From contig CM020618.1 of the NCBI GenBank assembly GCA_009829735.1, forward strand, positions 24,413,346-24,477,345: a stretch of DNA of 64,000 nt, read 5' to 3'. The notes under the pieces were generated by a model. That model was not told where the DNA came from, searched no databases, and worked only from the letters and a program-made list of their open reading frames with translations. The translations under genes were made by a program, and so were the position numbers. The stretch's first letter is position 1; each line of letters opens with the position of its first letter. The DNA is from Pyropia yezoensis. Lineage: Eukaryota > Rhodophyta > Bangiophyceae > Bangiales > Bangiaceae. This document shows, piece by piece, positions 63,299 to 64,000 of the stretch.

Positions 63299-64000
63299 TT
63301 GGAGCTTCTCAAGAGCATCTGGGAGGACTCTGCTACCCTCAAGGACGCCTTCAAGCACGTAGCGGAGGTCACTGGGTGTAGCGTTGCGGCGGTCATGCGC
63401 GCGTATCACCGCTCGCGCGTCGGCCTCGAGGGCGCGCACGCGAGCAGGAAGCTGACCCCCAGCCAAGAGACGACGCTCGTTGCCGTGGCGCAGGCTTTCA
63501 GCGTCAACCACATGGCGCTGAGCGTGGCGCACATGTGCGAGATGATCAAGCGAAAGTGGGGTGTGGAGGTATTCCGGACGTGAGTCAACTGGTTCGTCGA
63601 CCGGCACCGGCGGCAGCTGAGAAACCGTGCGTGTGAGGCGCTGGCGGACCAGAGGGTGGGGCAGGTGGTCTTTGACGGGGTGGTGTCCTTCTGTGAGGAG
63701 CTGGAGGACTTTCTGCAGCACAACAGCTTCCCAGCCCACGCCGTGTTCAACTTCGAAGAGACGTGGATTCGGCAGAATGGGGGCAACATGCAGCTGTGCA
63801 GGGTTGAGGCGGCTGGAAAGGAGAGGGCCGCTGGCCAACGAGGCGTCGGTCAAATTCACCACGGAGGAGGCACCCAGCTCGACTCGTGGGACGTGGCCGC
63901 GGTTCTTTAGCTGGAATGACTCGGACAACCTCGACGCGGGCACCTCAATTGCGGTGCTGTCCAAGGTGGCAGAGGTGTGGAAAATGCGCAGCTCGGGTAT
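63299..64000 (+). pseudogene. pogo/CENP-B-like (Tc1/mariner superfamily) transposase, decayed, 3' partial
   Basis: A helix-turn-helix region (LKDAFKHVAEVTGCSVAAVMRAYHRSR, then LSVAHMCEMIKRKWGVEV) runs into an in-frame TGA at 63581-63583. The same frame continues with VNWFVDRHRRQLRNRACEALADQRVG and VVSFCEELEDFL, and reaches FNFEETWIRQNGG, the position of the first catalytic Asp region (usually N-DET) of pogo-like DDE transposases; here the motif reads FEET, so the catalytic Asp appears lost. Afterwards the frame shifts (LANEASVKFTTEEAP in another frame) and the window ends. No ATG opens the frame. Low confidence on exact subfamily. Confidence 0.6.

Noticed and set aside
62003..63396. Several 100-250 codon minus-strand frames
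   Set aside because: Apart from the blocks matching the antisense gene, they are shadows of other frames or T/C-rich sequence without domains.
1..64000. tRNA, rRNA or CRISPR features
   Set aside because: Scanned for T-loop-like GGTTCGANTCC boxes, rRNA-like stretches and regular spacer repeats by eye; nothing convincing. Isolated GGTTCGA motifs (for example 12427, 36791) lack a cloverleaf.

Overview
The window is nuclear DNA of a GC-rich eukaryote. Genes lie on both strands, coding sequences are split by GT-AG introns, there are no operons, and proteins such as SURF4 and APC1 are strictly eukaryotic. High GC, few short introns, long Ala/Gly/Pro-rich coding runs and many G or C homopolymers would fit a bangiophyte red alga (Porphyra/Pyropia type). 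That assignment is inference only. No tRNA, rRNA or CRISPR array was seen.

Layout. 1-10.35 kb holds host-type genes: a P-loop NTPase cut by the left edge, the ER cargo receptor SURF4 (two exons, minus) and a large secreted malectin/PKD/PA14/IPT/beta-propeller protein (minus). 12.3-17.4 kb holds a broken Ty1/copia-type element (minus) that keeps gag, protease and integrase but lost nearly all of its reverse transcriptase. 18.07-36.19 kb is a tandem array of a Ty3/gypsy chromovirus, LTR-body-LTR-body-LTR, with a 500-N assembly gap in the second unit. 36.7-44.6 kb is a Mutator-like (MULE) DNA transposon with long imperfect inverted ends; it encloses a five-exon transposase gene and a broken piece of APC1. 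46.75-47.22 kb is a solo LTR of the chromovirus in inverse orientation. 48.9-52.5 kb is a PIF/Harbinger pair: a Myb/SANT-like gene and a DDE transposase with three in-frame stops. 55.4-58.2 kb encodes an NTPase plus PD-(D/E)XK nuclease protein of Crinkler/RHS-like architecture. 60.9-62.45 kb is a decayed copy of the chromovirus antisense gene joined to an LTR start. 63.3-64 kb is a decayed pogo/CENP-B-like transposase cut by the right edge.

The most notable system is the chromovirus. It appears to use two successive recoding events: a canonical -1 slippery site followed by a stem at the gag/protease junction, then an in-frame UAG between protease and reverse transcriptase. It carries a 647-residue antisense gene of unknown function between pol and the 3' LTR. 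It is also studded, in LTRs and coding regions on both strands, with short palindromes built on a fixed CAAGTTG/CAACTTG core with variable but self-complementary flanks. Comparison with the decayed third copy of the antisense gene shows at least one compensatory base-pair change.
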